From the NCBI RefSeq assembly GCF_000960995.1, contig NZ_CP009435.1, forward strand, positions 3,224,001-3,288,000: a stretch of 64,000 bases of DNA, read 5' to 3'. Below are positions 32,933 through 44,161 of this stretch, piece after piece; position 1 is the first letter of the stretch; each line of letters begins with the position of its first letter. Both the position numbers and the translations under genes were made by a program. The DNA is from Burkholderia glumae LMG 2196 = ATCC 33617. GTDB taxonomy: Bacteria; Pseudomonadota; Gammaproteobacteria; Burkholderiales; Burkholderiaceae. Below the pieces are notes generated by a model, which searched no databases, was not told the origin of the DNA, and saw only the letters and a program-made list of their open reading frames with translations.

Positions 32933-34033
32933 TCACGGTGCGCTTGCGGCGATCCTCGGCGTGGCCGTCTCGACGTCGCCGCATTGCGCGCGGTGGCGCA
33001 GCGCGTGGTCGATCAGCACCAGCGCCAGCATCGATTCGGCGATCGGCGTGGCGCGGATGCCGACGCAGGGATCGTGGCGCCCGAACGTCTCGACGATGGC
33101 GGCGTCGCCGGTCTTGGTAATGGAGCGGCGCGGCGTGCGGATGCTCGAGGTCGGCTTGATCGCGATCGACACGGTCAGGTCCTGGCCCGTCGAGATACCG
33201 CCGAGGATGCCGCCCGCGTGATTGCCGACGAAGCCCTGCTCGGTCAGCTCGTCGCCGTGCTCGGAGCCGCGCTGCGCGACGCTCGCGAAACCGGCGCCGA
33301 TCTCGACGCCCTTCACGGCGTTGATCGCCATCATCGCGTGCGCGATGTCGGCGTCGAGCCGGTCGTAGAGCGGCTCGCCCCACCCCACCGGCACGCCCGA
33401 GGCCACCACCTCGATGCGCGCGCCGATCGAGTCGCCGTCCTTGCGCAGCGCGTCCATATAGGCCTCGAGCTGCGGCACGATCGCGGCGTTCGGCGCGAAG
33501 AACGGGTTCTCGTGCACCTGGGCCCAATCGACGAACGGCACCTCGATCTCGCCGAGCGCGCTCATGTAGCCGCGCACCTCGATGCCGAAGCGCTCGCGCA
33601 GCCACTTCTTCGCGACCGCGCCCGCCCCCACCACGGGCGCCGTCAGCCGCGCCGAGGAGCGGCCGCCGCCGCGGTAGTCGCGGATGCCGTACTTCTGCCA
33701 GTAGGTGTAGTCGGCATGACCGGGGCGGAAGGTCTCGACGATGTTGCCGTAGTCCTTGCTGCGCTGGTCGGTGTTGCGGATCAACAGCGCGATCGGCGTA
33801 CCGGTGGTGCGCCCCTCGAACACGCCGGACAGGATCTCGACCGCATCGGGCTCCTGGCGCTGCGTGACGTGGCGCGACGTGCCGGGCTTGCGGCGGTCGA
33901 GCTCGAGCTGGATGTCGGCTTCCGTCAGCGCCATGCCCGGCGGGCAGCCGTCGATCACGCAGCCGATCCCGGGGCCGTGCGATTCGCCGAAAGTCGTGAC
34001 AGTGAAAAGCTTTCCGAGGGTATTGCCGGACAT
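32933..34033 (-). CDS. aroC: Chorismate synthase
   Basis: 366 aa from the ATG at 34033 (MSGNTLGKLFTVTTFGESHG). Family signatures GESHGPGIGCVIDGCPPG near residue 17, GIRDYRGGGRSSAR, and the late GGISTGQDL and RHDPCVGIRATPI segments are present. It converts EPSP to chorismate with reduced FMN at the end of the shikimate pathway. The gene stands alone, convergent with ETF-QO, 126 bp downstream of the MFS-PlsC gene. Confidence 0.98.
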   Translation of the reverse strand: MSGNTLGKLFTVTTFGESHGPGIGCVIDGCPPGMALTEADIQLELDRRKPGTSRHVTQRQEPDAVEILSGVFEGRTTGTPIALLIRNTDQRSKDYGNIVETFRPGHADYTYWQKYGIRDYRGGGRSSARLTAPVVGAGAVAKKWLRERFGIEVRGYMSALGEIEVPFVDWAQVHENPFFAPNAAIVPQLEAYMDALRKDGDSIGARIEVVASGVPVGWGEPLYDRLDADIAHAMMAINAVKGVEIGAGFASVAQRGSEHGDELTEQGFVGNHAGGILGGISTGQDLTVSIAIKPTSSIRTPRRSITKTGDAAIVETFGRHDPCVGIRATPIAESMLALVLIDHALRHRAQCGDVETATPRIAASAP

Positions 34034-34159
34034 GAGGAGCCGTTCCAGAGAGAAAATCGGGGAAAGCGCCATTATGCCAGCGGCCCCGCCGATCGCGCAG
34101 ACAACGCCGTGCCGCCACGCGCCGGAGCGCCCGGCACGCGGCGCGGCGCCCGAACCCAC

Positions 34160-36094
34160 TTACCTGCGCGCGCCGCGCAGCTCGGCGACCACCTGCTGCA
34201 GCAGTTCCGGCGTGGCCGCCGAGGCCGCCACCGGCTCGCCGACCGCGAGCGTGAGCCGGCTCATCGCCCCCTTGCGCAGCGGCCGCGGCCAGCGGGCGTC
34301 GTGGTGGCGCGACAGCCAGCTGCCCCACAGCCCGCGCAGCGCCAGCGGCACGACCGGCACCTCGGCGCGGCGCAGGATCTCGCTCATGCCGTGGTGGAAG
34401 GTATTCACCTCGCCCGTCCTGGTCAGCTTGCCTTCGGGGAAGATGCAGACCAGATCGCCCGCCTTCAGCGCGGCCTCGCAGGCGTCGTAGGCCCGCACGA
34501 GCATCTGCGGATCCTCGTGGCGCGGCGCGATCGGGATCGCCTTGGCATGGCGGAACGCCCAGCGCGCGAACGGCGTGGCGAAGATCCGGTGATCCATCAC
34601 GAAGCGGATCGGCCGCGGGCTCGCCGCGGCGATCACCAGCGCGTCGACGTAGCTGACGTGGTTGCAGACCAGCAGCGCCGCGCTCTGCTCGGGAATCCGC
34701 TCGGCATGCACGAGCCGGATCCTGTAGAACGTGTGGACCAGCGCCCAGGCGAGGAAGCGCAGCAGGAACTCCGGCACCAGCGAATAGATGTAGGTGGCCA
34801 CCACCACGTTCAGCAGCGCCGTGACGAGGAACAGCCCCGGAATGCCGACGCCGAGCTTCGTCAGCCCCATCGCCATCACGGCCGAGGCCACCATGAACAG
34901 CGCGTTGAGGATGTTGTTGGCGGCGATGATGCGCGCGCGGTGGGTGGGCGCGCTGCGGCTCTGGATCAGCGCGTAGAGCGGCACGCTGTAGAGGCCGCCG
35001 AACATCGCGAGCAGGAACAGGTCGGCCAGCACGCGCCAGTGGGCGGCCCGTGCGAGAAACTCGCCGACCGAGAGCAAATGCGTGGGCGCGGGCAGCGCGT
35101 GGCTCGCGAAGTAGAGGTCGATCGCGAACACGCTGATGCCGATCGAGCCGAGCGGCACCAGGCCGATCTCGACGCGCCGCCGCGAGAGCCGCTCGCAGAA
35201 CATCGAACCGAGGCCGATGCCGATCGAGAACGTCGCGAGCAGCACGGTCACGACGTCGGGGTTCGCCGACAGCACGTCCTTCGCGAACGGAAAGAACGAG
35301 GTCAGGAAGGTCGCGCCGACGAACCACAGCCACGAAATGCCGAGCAGGCTCAGGAACACGGTGCGGTCCTGCCCGGCCAGCCTCAGGTTGCGCCAGGTTT
35401 CCGACACCGGGTTCCAGTTGATCACGAGCTCAGGCTGCGGGGCCGGCGTCGCGGGCACGGCCGCCGAGACCAGCCGGCCGAGCAGCGCGATCGCCACGCA
35501 GGCCGCCGCGAGCAGCAGTTCGCCGCGCCCCTCGATGCCGGCCGCCGCGCCGCCGATGAGCGTGCCGATCAGGATCGCCACGAAGGTGCCCATCTCGACG
35601 AGCCCGTTGCCGCCCACCAGCTCATGGCCGTTCAGGTGCTGCGGCAGATACGAATACTTGACGGGGCCGAACAGCGTCGAGTGCATCCCCATCATGAACG
35701 TGCAGAGGTAGAGCAGCGAGGCGGCGTGCATGACGAAGCCGGCCGCGCCCACCAGCATCAGCGCGATCTCGAAGGTCTTCACGAAGCGCGTGAGCCGCGC
35801 CTTGTCGTACTTGTCGGCAATCTGGCCGGCGGTGGCCGAAAACAGCATGAACGGCAGAATGAACACGGCCGAGATCAGGAACGCGGCCGTGTTCGCGTCG
35901 ACGCCGCTGAACTTCGCGGCCTGGAACGTGATCAGCGAGGTGAAGCCGATCTTGAAGACGTTGTCGTTGAGCGCGCCGAGGAACTGCGTGGCGAAGAACG
36001 GCGCGAAACGGCGCTCGCCGAGCAGGTCGAACTGCGAGGCATGCGCGCGGCGCGCGGCGCGGCGGGAGGTGGGCGTGGTGGTGGAATCGCTCAT
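34160..36094 (-). CDS. MFS transporter fused to PlsC-type acyltransferase (LplT-Aas-like)
   Basis: 644 aa from the ATG at 36094. The N-terminal two thirds (about 20-410) form an LplT-like MFS permease (FFATQFLGALNDNVFKIGFT near residue 35, later GQIADKYDKARL). The C-terminal third (about 440-630) is a 1-acylglycerol-phosphate acyltransferase, with the HX4D motif in CNHVSYVDALV and FPEGKLTRTGEV. In E. coli, LplT imports lysophospholipid and the separate Aas re-acylates it. Here transporter and acyltransferase are one protein, but the acyl-ACP synthetase half of Aas is missing, so the acyl donor must come from elsewhere. Confidence 0.93.
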   Translation of the reverse strand: MSDSTTTPTSRRAARRAHASQFDLLGERRFAPFFATQFLGALNDNVFKIGFTSLITFQAAKFSGVDANTAAFLISAVFILPFMLFSATAGQIADKYDKARLTRFVKTFEIALMLVGAAGFVMHAASLLYLCTFMMGMHSTLFGPVKYSYLPQHLNGHELVGGNGLVEMGTFVAILIGTLIGGAAAGIEGRGELLLAAACVAIALLGRLVSAAVPATPAPQPELVINWNPVSETWRNLRLAGQDRTVFLSLLGISWLWFVGATFLTSFFPFAKDVLSANPDVVTVLLATFSIGIGLGSMFCERLSRRRVEIGLVPLGSIGISVFAIDLYFASHALPAPTHLLSVGEFLARAAHWRVLADLFLLAMFGGLYSVPLYALIQSRSAPTHRARIIAANNILNALFMVASAVMAMGLTKLGVGIPGLFLVTALLNVVVATYIYSLVPEFLLRFLAWALVHTFYRIRLVHAERIPEQSAALLVCNHVSYVDALVIAAASPRPIRFVMDHRIFATPFARWAFRHAKAIPIAPRHEDPQMLVRAYDACEAALKAGDLVCIFPEGKLTRTGEVNTFHHGMSEILRRAEVPVVPLALRGLWGSWLSRHHDARWPRPLRKGAMSRLTLAVGEPVAASAATPELLQQVVAELRGARR

Positions 36095-36243
36095 GCGCTT
36101 GGCGCGCGAAGCAGTGGCGCCGCCCGCGCGATCAGTATCGGATCGAAAACGGCCGGCACGCGTTCGCGGTCCGGCCGTGGCCAGGCGGGCGGCTCGTGGC
36201 ACGCCCCATCAAGCAAACCGCCGGTGGGAAGCGGGCGGCGGCG

Positions 36244-36714
36244 TCAGTTGGCGACGGGCTTGGGCTGGACTTCGCCGTCCGGCTCGGGCGGCCAGTCGCG
36301 GATATAGGCCTTCAGCATGCGGTTCTCGAAGCTCTGCGCCTCGACCACCGTCTTCGCGACGTCGTAGAACGAAATCACGCCCATCAGCACGCGCTTGTCG
36401 AGCACCGGCATGTAGCGCGCGTGGCGTTCGAGCATCATGCGGCGTACTTCGTTCACGTCGGTCTCGGGCGTGCAGGTGAGCGGCTCGTCCATCACCTTGC
36501 GCACCTGCACGTCGCCGATCGCGCCGCCGTTGGCCTTCAGGCGCAGAATGATTTCGCGGAACGTCAGGATCCCGACCAAGTCGCCGTACTCCATCACGAC
36601 GAGCGAGCCGATGTCGTGCTCGGCCATCGCGTCGACTGCTTCGCGCAGCGGCGTATCGGGCGTCACCGTAAACAACGTGTTGCCCTTGACTTTCAGAATA
36701 TCGCTGACGCGCAT
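36244..36714 (-). CDS. Tandem CBS-domain protein
   Basis: 156 aa from the ATG at 36714; an in-frame TTG at 36726 is less likely. Two CBS motifs are present (about 1-60 and 75-135): LFTVTPDTPLREAVDAMAEH, IGSLVVMEYGDLVGILT, and LTCTPETDVNEVRRMML, YMPVLDKRVLMGVISFYDV. CBS pairs bind adenosyl nucleotides and usually regulate a partner protein; no catalytic domain is attached. It is a soluble, stand-alone gene. Confidence 0.93.
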   Translation of the reverse strand: MRVSDILKVKGNTLFTVTPDTPLREAVDAMAEHDIGSLVVMEYGDLVGILTFREIILRLKANGGAIGDVQVRKVMDEPLTCTPETDVNEVRRMMLERHARYMPVLDKRVLMGVISFYDVAKTVVEAQSFENRMLKAYIRDWPPEPDGEVQPKPVAN

Positions 36715-36894
36715 TCTTGCCCCCAAAACTGGATGGTACTGAACCGGCTTCCGATCCTATCGGAAACCCCATCAAAAGGAAAGCGCACGGCGGCGCCGGC
36801 CAGGCCCGGCGCGGGCGCCCGCGGTTGCGGCGCGGCGCGGCCCGCCGCACAATGCACCTTGACCACAGCGGCCAGCCGGCCGGAGGAGACGGCA

Positions 36895-37215
36895 ATGACA
36901 CGCTCCGTGCATACCGAGCGGTTTACGAGCTTCTCGCAGTTCTATCCGTTCTACCTGAGCGAGCACCGCCATCCGGTGTCGCGGCGCCTGCATTTCGCAG
37001 GCTCGCTGGGCGTGCTCGGCTGCCTCGCGCTGGCCATCGCCACCGGCCGCTGGGGCTGGCTGCCGGCCGCCGTGGTGTGCGGCTACGGGTTCGCCTGGGT
37101 CGGCCATTTCGGCTTCGAGAAGAACCGCCCCGCCACGTTCCGCCATCCGCTCTACAGCCTGATGGGCGACTGGGTGATGTTCAAGGACATCTGCCTGGGC
37201 AAGATCCGGCTGTAA
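36895..37215 (+). CDS. Mpo1-like / DUF962 membrane protein
   Basis: 106 aa. GGAGGAGAC lies just before the ATG. Family features are FTSFSQFYPFYLSEHRHPVS, RRLHFAGSLGVLG, GYGFAWVGHFGFEKNRPATF and HPLYSLMGDWVMF, including the conserved His residues that in yeast Mpo1 bind iron for 2-hydroxy fatty-acid alpha-oxidation. Two hydrophobic segments fit an inner-membrane protein. The bacterial function is not established. Confidence 0.9.
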   Translation: MTRSVHTERFTSFSQFYPFYLSEHRHPVSRRLHFAGSLGVLGCLALAIATGRWGWLPAAVVCGYGFAWVGHFGFEKNRPATFRHPLYSLMGDWVMFKDICLGKIRL

Positions 37216-37316
37216 GGCGCGGCCGTTTGCGCCGGCCCCGGCGGCCCGGGGCGTCGTATTGCGCTTCCGGCAGCGGGGCTCGCGACGCCGCGGGACGGCC
37301 GGCGGGGCCCCGCCGC

Positions 37317-38621
37317 TCACGCCGTGCGGGGCGGCGGCGCGGCAGCCGGCGCGCCCTCGCCGCCCGCTTCCGGCGCGGCGCGGTTCACGAGCAGTTCGGC
37401 GAGCGTCACGCCGAGCCCCTCGCCCGCCAGCGCGCGCAGCAGCGCCTCGCCGTCGAGCACGGCGCGCCCGCGCTGGAGCTGGTACATCAGCTCGTCGCGA
37501 TCGACCACGAAGGCGTCGAACAACTGCCCGAGCGTGAGCCGCTCCGGGCTCGCCAGCAGGATGTAGCGCATCGGCCCGCCGCCGCCGCTGTCGAGCCGCG
37601 CGATCCATTCACGCTCCTCCATCGTCGCCAGCAGCCGCTGGGCGGTTTCCATGCCGCAGCGCACCATCACCGCGAGCCGCGCCACCGAACGGCCGGGCCG
37701 GCCCTGTTCGCGCGCCTCGGCGAGCCGCGCCAGCAGGGCCAGCGCATCGAGCAGGTCGCTGCCGGGGTAGCCGATCCGGTGGAACTGGCCGATGCGGATC
37801 GCCGGCAGCGCCGAGGCGATCATCGCGCCCGCCAGCGTGATGAGCCAGCTCAGGTAGACCCAGAGCAGGAACAGCGGCACCGCCGCGAACGCGCCGTATA
37901 CGGCCGTGTAGGTGGGAATGCGCCGCACGTAATAGCCGAAGCCGCGCTTGGCGAGTTCGAACGCGAGCGCCGCGCAGACGCCGCCCACCACCGCGTCGCG
38001 CCAGGCCACCGTGCAGTTCGGCAGATAGACGTAGAGCAGCGTGAAGGCGACCACCGTCAGCGGCAGCGAGGCGGCCGTGAGCAGCCATTCGAACGACGAC
38101 GGCGTGGCCGGCGCACCGGCGAACGCGAGCGACTTGGTGAACAGGTACGACGAGATCGACAGGCTCACGCCGAACAGCAGCGGCCCGAGCGTGATGAACG
38201 CCCAGTAGGCCAGCACGCGCTGCGCGAACGGCCGCGGCTTGCGCACGCGCCAGATCACGTTGAACGCCGACTCGATCGTCATCATCGTCATCACCGCGGT
38301 CACGACGAGCACGATCAGGCCGGCCGTGGTCAGCCCCTTGGCCTTCGCGGAGAACTGATTCAGGTACTTGAAGATCTGGTTGTTGATCTGCGCCGGCATC
38401 AGGTGATCGGCGAGGAAACTCTGCAGCGACGCCTGGAACGACGAGAAGATCGGAAACGCGGTGAACAGCGCGAACGCGACGGTGACGAGCGGCACCAGCG
38501 CGAGGATCGTGGTGAAGGTCAGGCTGCCCGCCACCTGCGGGATCCGATCCTCTCCGCCGCGCCGGGCGGCGAAACGGGCAAGGCGTTTGATGGTGTCGAG
38601 GTCGACGCTGAGCTTCGGCAA
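37317..38621 (-). CDS. YihY/BrkB family inner-membrane protein
   Basis: 434 aa from a TTG at 38621, chosen because AGGAG lies about seven bases upstream and the product then begins PKLSVDLDTIKRLARFA. The open frame continues to 38693 without a better signal. Six hydrophobic segments in the first 290 residues include GSLTFTTILALVPLVTVAFA and WVYLSWLITLAGAMIAS, typical of the former RNase BN/BrkB family. A winged-helix-like cytosolic C-terminal region follows (about 310-430). The family's role is uncertain; older RNase and serum-resistance assignments are doubtful. Confidence 0.9.
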   Translation of the reverse strand: MPKLSVDLDTIKRLARFAARRGGEDRIPQVAGSLTFTTILALVPLVTVAFALFTAFPIFSSFQASLQSFLADHLMPAQINNQIFKYLNQFSAKAKGLTTAGLIVLVVTAVMTMMTIESAFNVIWRVRKPRPFAQRVLAYWAFITLGPLLFGVSLSISSYLFTKSLAFAGAPATPSSFEWLLTAASLPLTVVAFTLLYVYLPNCTVAWRDAVVGGVCAALAFELAKRGFGYYVRRIPTYTAVYGAFAAVPLFLLWVYLSWLITLAGAMIASALPAIRIGQFHRIGYPGSDLLDALALLARLAEAREQGRPGRSVARLAVMVRCGMETAQRLLATMEEREWIARLDSGGGGPMRYILLASPERLTLGQLFDAFVVDRDELMYQLQRGRAVLDGEALLRALAGEGLGVTLAELLVNRAAPEAGGEGAPAAAPPPRTA

Positions 38622-38677
38622 CGGCTTTCTCCTTCGGGCAACATGCACGCCGCCGCGCGTCGCGGCGGTCGCCCCCC

Positions 38678-38683
38678 TATAAT
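38678..38683 (+). promoter_or_regulatory. -10 box of the wrbA promoter
   Basis: A perfect TATAAT lies 21 bp before the wrbA ATG, giving a very short leader. The region 17 bp further upstream is GC-rich and shows no good -35, so an activator or extended contact would be needed. Confidence 0.45.
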
Positions 38684-38704
38684 AGCCGCTCACTCTCGAA
38701 GCCT

Positions 38705-39313
38705 ATGAAAGACATCCTGGTGCTCTATTACAGCCGCCACGGCACGACGCGCGAACTCGCGCTCGCGATCGCGGCCGGCATCGATGCCGTCCCCGGCGCG
38801 CAGGCGCGCATCCGCACCGTGCCGCCCGTATCCACCGTCTGCGAGGCGAGCGAGCCCGAGATTCCGTCCGACGGGCCGCCCTATGCGGAACCGCGCGATC
38901 TCGAGGAATGCGCCGGCCTCGCGCTCGGCTCGCCGACGCGCTTCGGCAACATGGCCGCGCCGCTCAAGTATTTCCTCGACGGCACCACCGCGCAGTGGCT
39001 CGCCGGCGCGCTCGGCGGCAAGCCCGGTGCCGTGTTCACGTCCACCGGCAGCCTGCACGGCGGGCAGGAATCGACGCTGCTGTCGATGATGCTGCCGCTG
39101 CTGCACCACGGCATGCTGATCGTCGGCATTCCCTATACCGAAAGCGCGCTGAGCACCACCGACGCCGGCGGCACGCCCTACGGCGCCTCGCATCACGCGC
39201 GCAGCGGCCACGGCGGCGTGCGCGCCGGCCTGTCCGACGACGAGCGCACGCTCGCCGTGGCGCTCGGCACCCGGCTCGCGCAGGCCGCGCTGCGGCTGGC
39301 CGCGCCGCAATGA
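38705..39313 (+). CDS. wrbA: NAD(P)H:quinone oxidoreductase, WrbA type
   Basis: 202 aa, standard length. The flavodoxin-like FMN-phosphate loop is YYSRHGTTRELA near residue 8. GSPTRFGNMAAPLKYFLDGT and FTSTGSLHGGQESTLLSMM are WrbA signatures. It carries out two-electron quinone reduction with FMN, protecting from redox cycling. The downstream DUF2069 gene starts 10 bp after its stop, so the two are an operon. Confidence 0.96.
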   Translation: MKDILVLYYSRHGTTRELALAIAAGIDAVPGAQARIRTVPPVSTVCEASEPEIPSDGPPYAEPRDLEECAGLALGSPTRFGNMAAPLKYFLDGTTAQWLAGALGGKPGAVFTSTGSLHGGQESTLLSMMLPLLHHGMLIVGIPYTESALSTTDAGGTPYGASHHARSGHGGVRAGLSDDERTLAVALGTRLAQAALRLAAPQ

Positions 39314-39323
39314 GTGGCCCGCA

Positions 39324-39830
39324 ATGAGCGGGCCGGCCGCCGTGCGCGCCAGTCACGCGCGGCTCGCGCTCGGCTGCCTGCTCGCGCTGATCGCGCTGTC
39401 GCTGGCCTGGGAGCTGTGGCTCGCGCCGCTGCGCCCCGGCGGTTCGGCACTGATGCTGAAGGCGGTACCGCTCGCGCTGATGGTGCCGGGCGTCTGGCGG
39501 CGCAGCCTCTACACGCTGCAATGGGGGGCGATGCTGATCCTGCTCTACTTCGCCGAGGGCGTCGTGCGCGGCATGACCGACGGCGGGCTGTCGGCGCGGC
39601 TCGGCTGGCTCGAATGCCTGCTCGCGCTCGGCTTCTTCGCCGCCGCGCTGGCCGGCGTCGCACCGTTCAAGCGCGCGGCGCGCCAGGCGAAGGCCGCCGG
39701 CCGGCCGCCCGCCGCCCCCGCTCCCCGCGCCGCACGCGCCGGCCGCTCCGTTACGGAGCCGGCGGCACTGCGGCACGGCAAACCGGCCGGCGCGCGGCGT
39801 GACCAGCGCGCGCCGCGCCGCCCATCCTGA
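39324..39830 (+). CDS. DUF2069 membrane protein
   Basis: 168 aa. Four hydrophobic segments in the first 115 residues (LALGCLLALIALSLAWELWL, LMLKAVPLALMVPGVW, LQWGAMLILLYFAEGVVRG, LECLLALGFFAAALAG) match DUF2069. The last 50 residues are Arg/Ala-rich and probably cytosolic. Function unknown; the gene is a frequent neighbour of wrbA in betaproteobacteria. Confidence 0.88.
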   Translation: MSGPAAVRASHARLALGCLLALIALSLAWELWLAPLRPGGSALMLKAVPLALMVPGVWRRSLYTLQWGAMLILLYFAEGVVRGMTDGGLSARLGWLECLLALGFFAAALAGVAPFKRAARQAKAAGRPPAAPAPRAARAGRSVTEPAALRHGKPAGARRDQRAPRRPS

Positions 39831-39850
39831 CCGAGTTCGAGACCTTCGCG

Positions 39851-41272
<1,422 letters not shown>

Positions 41273-41521
41273 GCCGCCCGCGGGGAGCCGCCAGGCCGAT
41301 CCGCGTACACGGGCCGGCCGACCGGGTGGTGCCGGCCGGCGACATCCGCGACCACGCCTAGGGCTTGCGCTGGGCCGCCGAAAGCGTCGAGCTCGGCGAA
41401 CCGGCTGCGCTGGTCGCGCCGCCGCGGGTCCCCGGCCTACCGCCAAGTCAGCTGCGGTAGACAACGACGCGCAAGTCGCTCGAAAATGGACCTATCGAAC
41501 AGGCACTGAGTCACGAGAACG

Positions 41522-42322
41522 ATGCGAATTCAGATAGCGTCAGACTTGCACCTCGAAGTAATAACCCGTCACTTCCCACGCGAGCGACTCATTCAACCCG
41601 CCCCTGAAGCAGAGCTTCTGGTTTTGGCAGGTGATATCCACAACGGCTCGGCCGCGCTTGATCTCTTTAGGGACTGGCCTGTCCCGGTCGTCTACGTCGC
41701 GGGTAATCACGAATTCTACGACGGGTCCATCACGACGGTTCTGCAAGAACTCGAGTCGGAATCGAAAGGCACGCCGATACATTTTCTCGAACGCCAATCT
41801 TATGTAACCGGCGACCTGCGAATTCTGGGTTGTACTCTCTGGACAGACTATCAGCTCTACGGTTCTGACGAGGAGAGTCAGCGCTGCGCGCAAAATTATT
41901 CAAATGCTCATCTGTGCGACCGACGGGCCATCACATCGGGCTCGGGATGCCCATTCACTGCGCAGCTCGCATTGGAGGAACATAAACGGGCTCGGTCGTG
42001 GCTCGCATCCGAATTACGCCGGCCGTTCGCCGGCAAAACGCTTGTCGTCACTCATCATGCGCCCCACCCTCTTTCAATAAGCGAAAAATACCAGGGCAGT
42101 CCGTCCAATCCAGCGTTCGTGAGCGATCTCGGCGACCTGATTGGCGGCGCGCAATTGTGGATACATGGCCACTGCCACGACACCGCCGATTATCGGATCG
42201 GAGACTGCCGGATAGTTGCCAACCCCCGAGGCTACGCGCGATGGTCGGGCGCTCCCGAAGCGGCGTCCGAGTTGACTTTCGAGAATCCGCGGTTTGCGCC
42301 GAACCTCGTCATTCACATCTAG
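41522..42322 (+). CDS. Calcineurin-like metallophosphoesterase
   Basis: 266 aa. The five metallophosphatase motifs are all present: SDLHLE near residue 8, AGDIHNG, AGNHEFY, THHAPHP and HGHCHD. It would hydrolyse a phosphomono- or phosphodiester with a bi-metal centre; the substrate is unknown. The gene is visibly poorer in GC than its left neighbours and marks the start of the IS-rich accessory region. The 249 bp before it hold no gene. Confidence 0.9.
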   Translation: MRIQIASDLHLEVITRHFPRERLIQPAPEAELLVLAGDIHNGSAALDLFRDWPVPVVYVAGNHEFYDGSITTVLQELESESKGTPIHFLERQSYVTGDLRILGCTLWTDYQLYGSDEESQRCAQNYSNAHLCDRRAITSGSGCPFTAQLALEEHKRARSWLASELRRPFAGKTLVVTHHAPHPLSISEKYQGSPSNPAFVSDLGDLIGGAQLWIHGHCHDTADYRIGDCRIVANPRGYARWSGAPEAASELTFENPRFAPNLVIHI

Positions 42323-43064
42323 CAGGCGGTTGCAGCACCTCGAGCCACCGAGAAGTCGGCGCGCTCGGCGCCGGCAAGGCCAAACGCGCTACTTCCTTCG
42401 GCCCGCAGCCACCGGACGGTTGGCAGAGGTCTGCTTCGTTGCCGAAGCAGGCTTCGGCGCGATGCGCTCGTGCGGTTCAACGCGCTGAGACGCGAGGCCG
42501 TCGTATACGCCGGACTCGGATAGTTCCGACGCAATTTCCTTCAGCGTTGCAATCACGATGCGGATTGCCGGCGTCATCGCGCCCTGGCTCGAGCTGGCAA
42601 GGGTCACGAAGCGAGTGATGCTGGGCTTGACGATTCTTGATGCGCGCAACCGTCCAGAGCGCACGTCGGGGGCGATTGCCCACGGCCCGAGCACAGCATA
42701 TCCGCGCCCCGTAGCAGCCACCTCGCGCTGCACCGCCAGCGAGTCTGCCTCCAGCACGATCCGAAGCTCGATGCCGGCCCGGCGAGCCTCATCATCCAAC
42801 AGATTTCGTAGACGGTTGGGCCGCCCCGGCAATATCAGAGGCAAACCCGCAAGATGCTTGAACTCGACGCTCTTGCGCTGCAGTACGGCTGCGTCGGGGG
42901 CACCGACGAGATAGGTCTCGATTGTCGCGAGCGTTGCGATCCGCTCCGTCGTCATGGCGCGTTCCGCATGGAAAAGGATAGCGAGGTCCACGCGTCCACT
43001 GTCCAGCCACGTCTCAACCTCGCCCAATTGACTCTCGCGAACGTTCAGACGGATGTCCGGATAA

Positions 43065-43978
43065 GAGGCCAGTTCAAAAACCCTGCTCAGCTCGTCTGAA
43101 GATGTTCCAACAGATGATCGAGCAGCCAAGTTTGAGGAATGCTTCGTGAATGTAGGCACGTCGCTCGAAGCGAGTGCGTAGGCGCCGGAAATTGTGGAGC
43201 CAGGAATGCGTACGTTCGACCACCCAACGATACTTGCCCAGACCACTGCCATGCTCGGTCCGGCGCTTGGCGATCACGGGCTTGATACCGCGTTCGCGCA
43301 ACGCGCGACGATGTCGGGTGGAATCGTAGCCGCGATCGGCGTAGACGACGCCGGGCTTCTGAAGCGGTCGGCCACGAACGCCGCGAATGGGTGGAATCGC
43401 ATCAACGAGCGGCAGCAACTGCGTGACGTCGTTGGTGTTCGCGCCAGTCAGGATCGCAACGAGAGGAACGCCGTTGGCGTCTACGAGGACGTGGTGCTTG
43501 GAACCGGGTCGCGCGCGATCGGTGGGGTTCGGGCCAGTTTTTCGCCCGCCCCAACGGCGCGCACGGACGACGAATCGACCGCAGCGTATGACAGATCGAT
43601 TTGGCCGGCCGCACGCAACTTGTCGAGTAGCAACTCGTGCAGTTGGTCCCATACACCAGCCTTTTGCCAGTCGCTCAATCGCCGCCAGCATGTGGCGCCC
43701 GAGCCAAAGCCCAGACGAGTCGGCAAGTGGTTCCAACGAATTCCCGTTTTGAACACGAACAGGATGCCGTTGAGAGCCGCACGGTCGGACACGCGCGGGC
43801 GACCAGGATCGCTCTTCGCTCGAAGCTTCGCAGGTGGCAGCAATGGTTCGATCAGTATCCACAGTTCGTCGTCAATGATTGGCGCTTCCATCCTTGGACT
43901 TCCGTTGTTCTGATGCCCAAGGTTAACAGCTTGCCGAGGAAGTAAACAGCCCCTCTCGGGAGTTTTTGAACTGGCCTC
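43065..43978 (-). mobile_element. IS5-family (IS427 group) insertion sequence, copy 1, in lysR
   Basis: 914 bp bounded by inverted repeats (GAGGCCAGTTCAAAAA at the left, its complement at the right) and a 3-bp TAA target duplication (43062-43064 and 43979-43981). The transposase reads leftward. It is nearly identical to copy 2 (46987-47900) in inverted orientation. IS427-group elements typically duplicate TNA. Confidence 0.95.
43074..43891 (-). CDS. IS427-group DDE transposase (two frames, programmed -1 frameshift), copy 1
   Basis: Two overlapping frames encode the protein. OrfA (43481-43891, 136 aa) has the N-terminal IS5 region (FKTGIRWNHLPTRLGFGSG) and the first catalytic Asp in AAVDSSSVRA. 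OrfB continues in the -1 frame to 43074 with the second Asp (YADRGYDSTRH) and the Glu (VVERTHSWLHNFRRLRTRFE). A GAAAAAC run near the end of the shared part is the likely slip site. This copy differs from copy 2 at very few visible positions (for example Ser versus Asn in the KSDPGRP/KNDPGRP segment). It should be active. Confidence 0.92.
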
Positions 43979-44161
43979 TAAGCGTCGTTGATGCGCTCAC
44001 ATAGCTTGGTCATCAGCGGGTGAGCCGTCGACGGCAAAATGCCGATTCGCACTTCGCCATATGGAGCGCCCGACGAGGTGCGTATGTCGTTGAAAAGCTG
44101 GTCGGTGTCCGCAATCCAGGCACGGATTCTGGGAATGATCTGTAGAAGTCGCGACCCGATC

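Noticed and set aside
42389..43252. An apparently intact 287-aa LysR-like ORF starting MAVVWASIVGW
   Set aside because: Its first 60 or so codons come from the IS427-type element read in another frame. Only the part left of 43065 is lysR, so the start is an artefact of the insertion.
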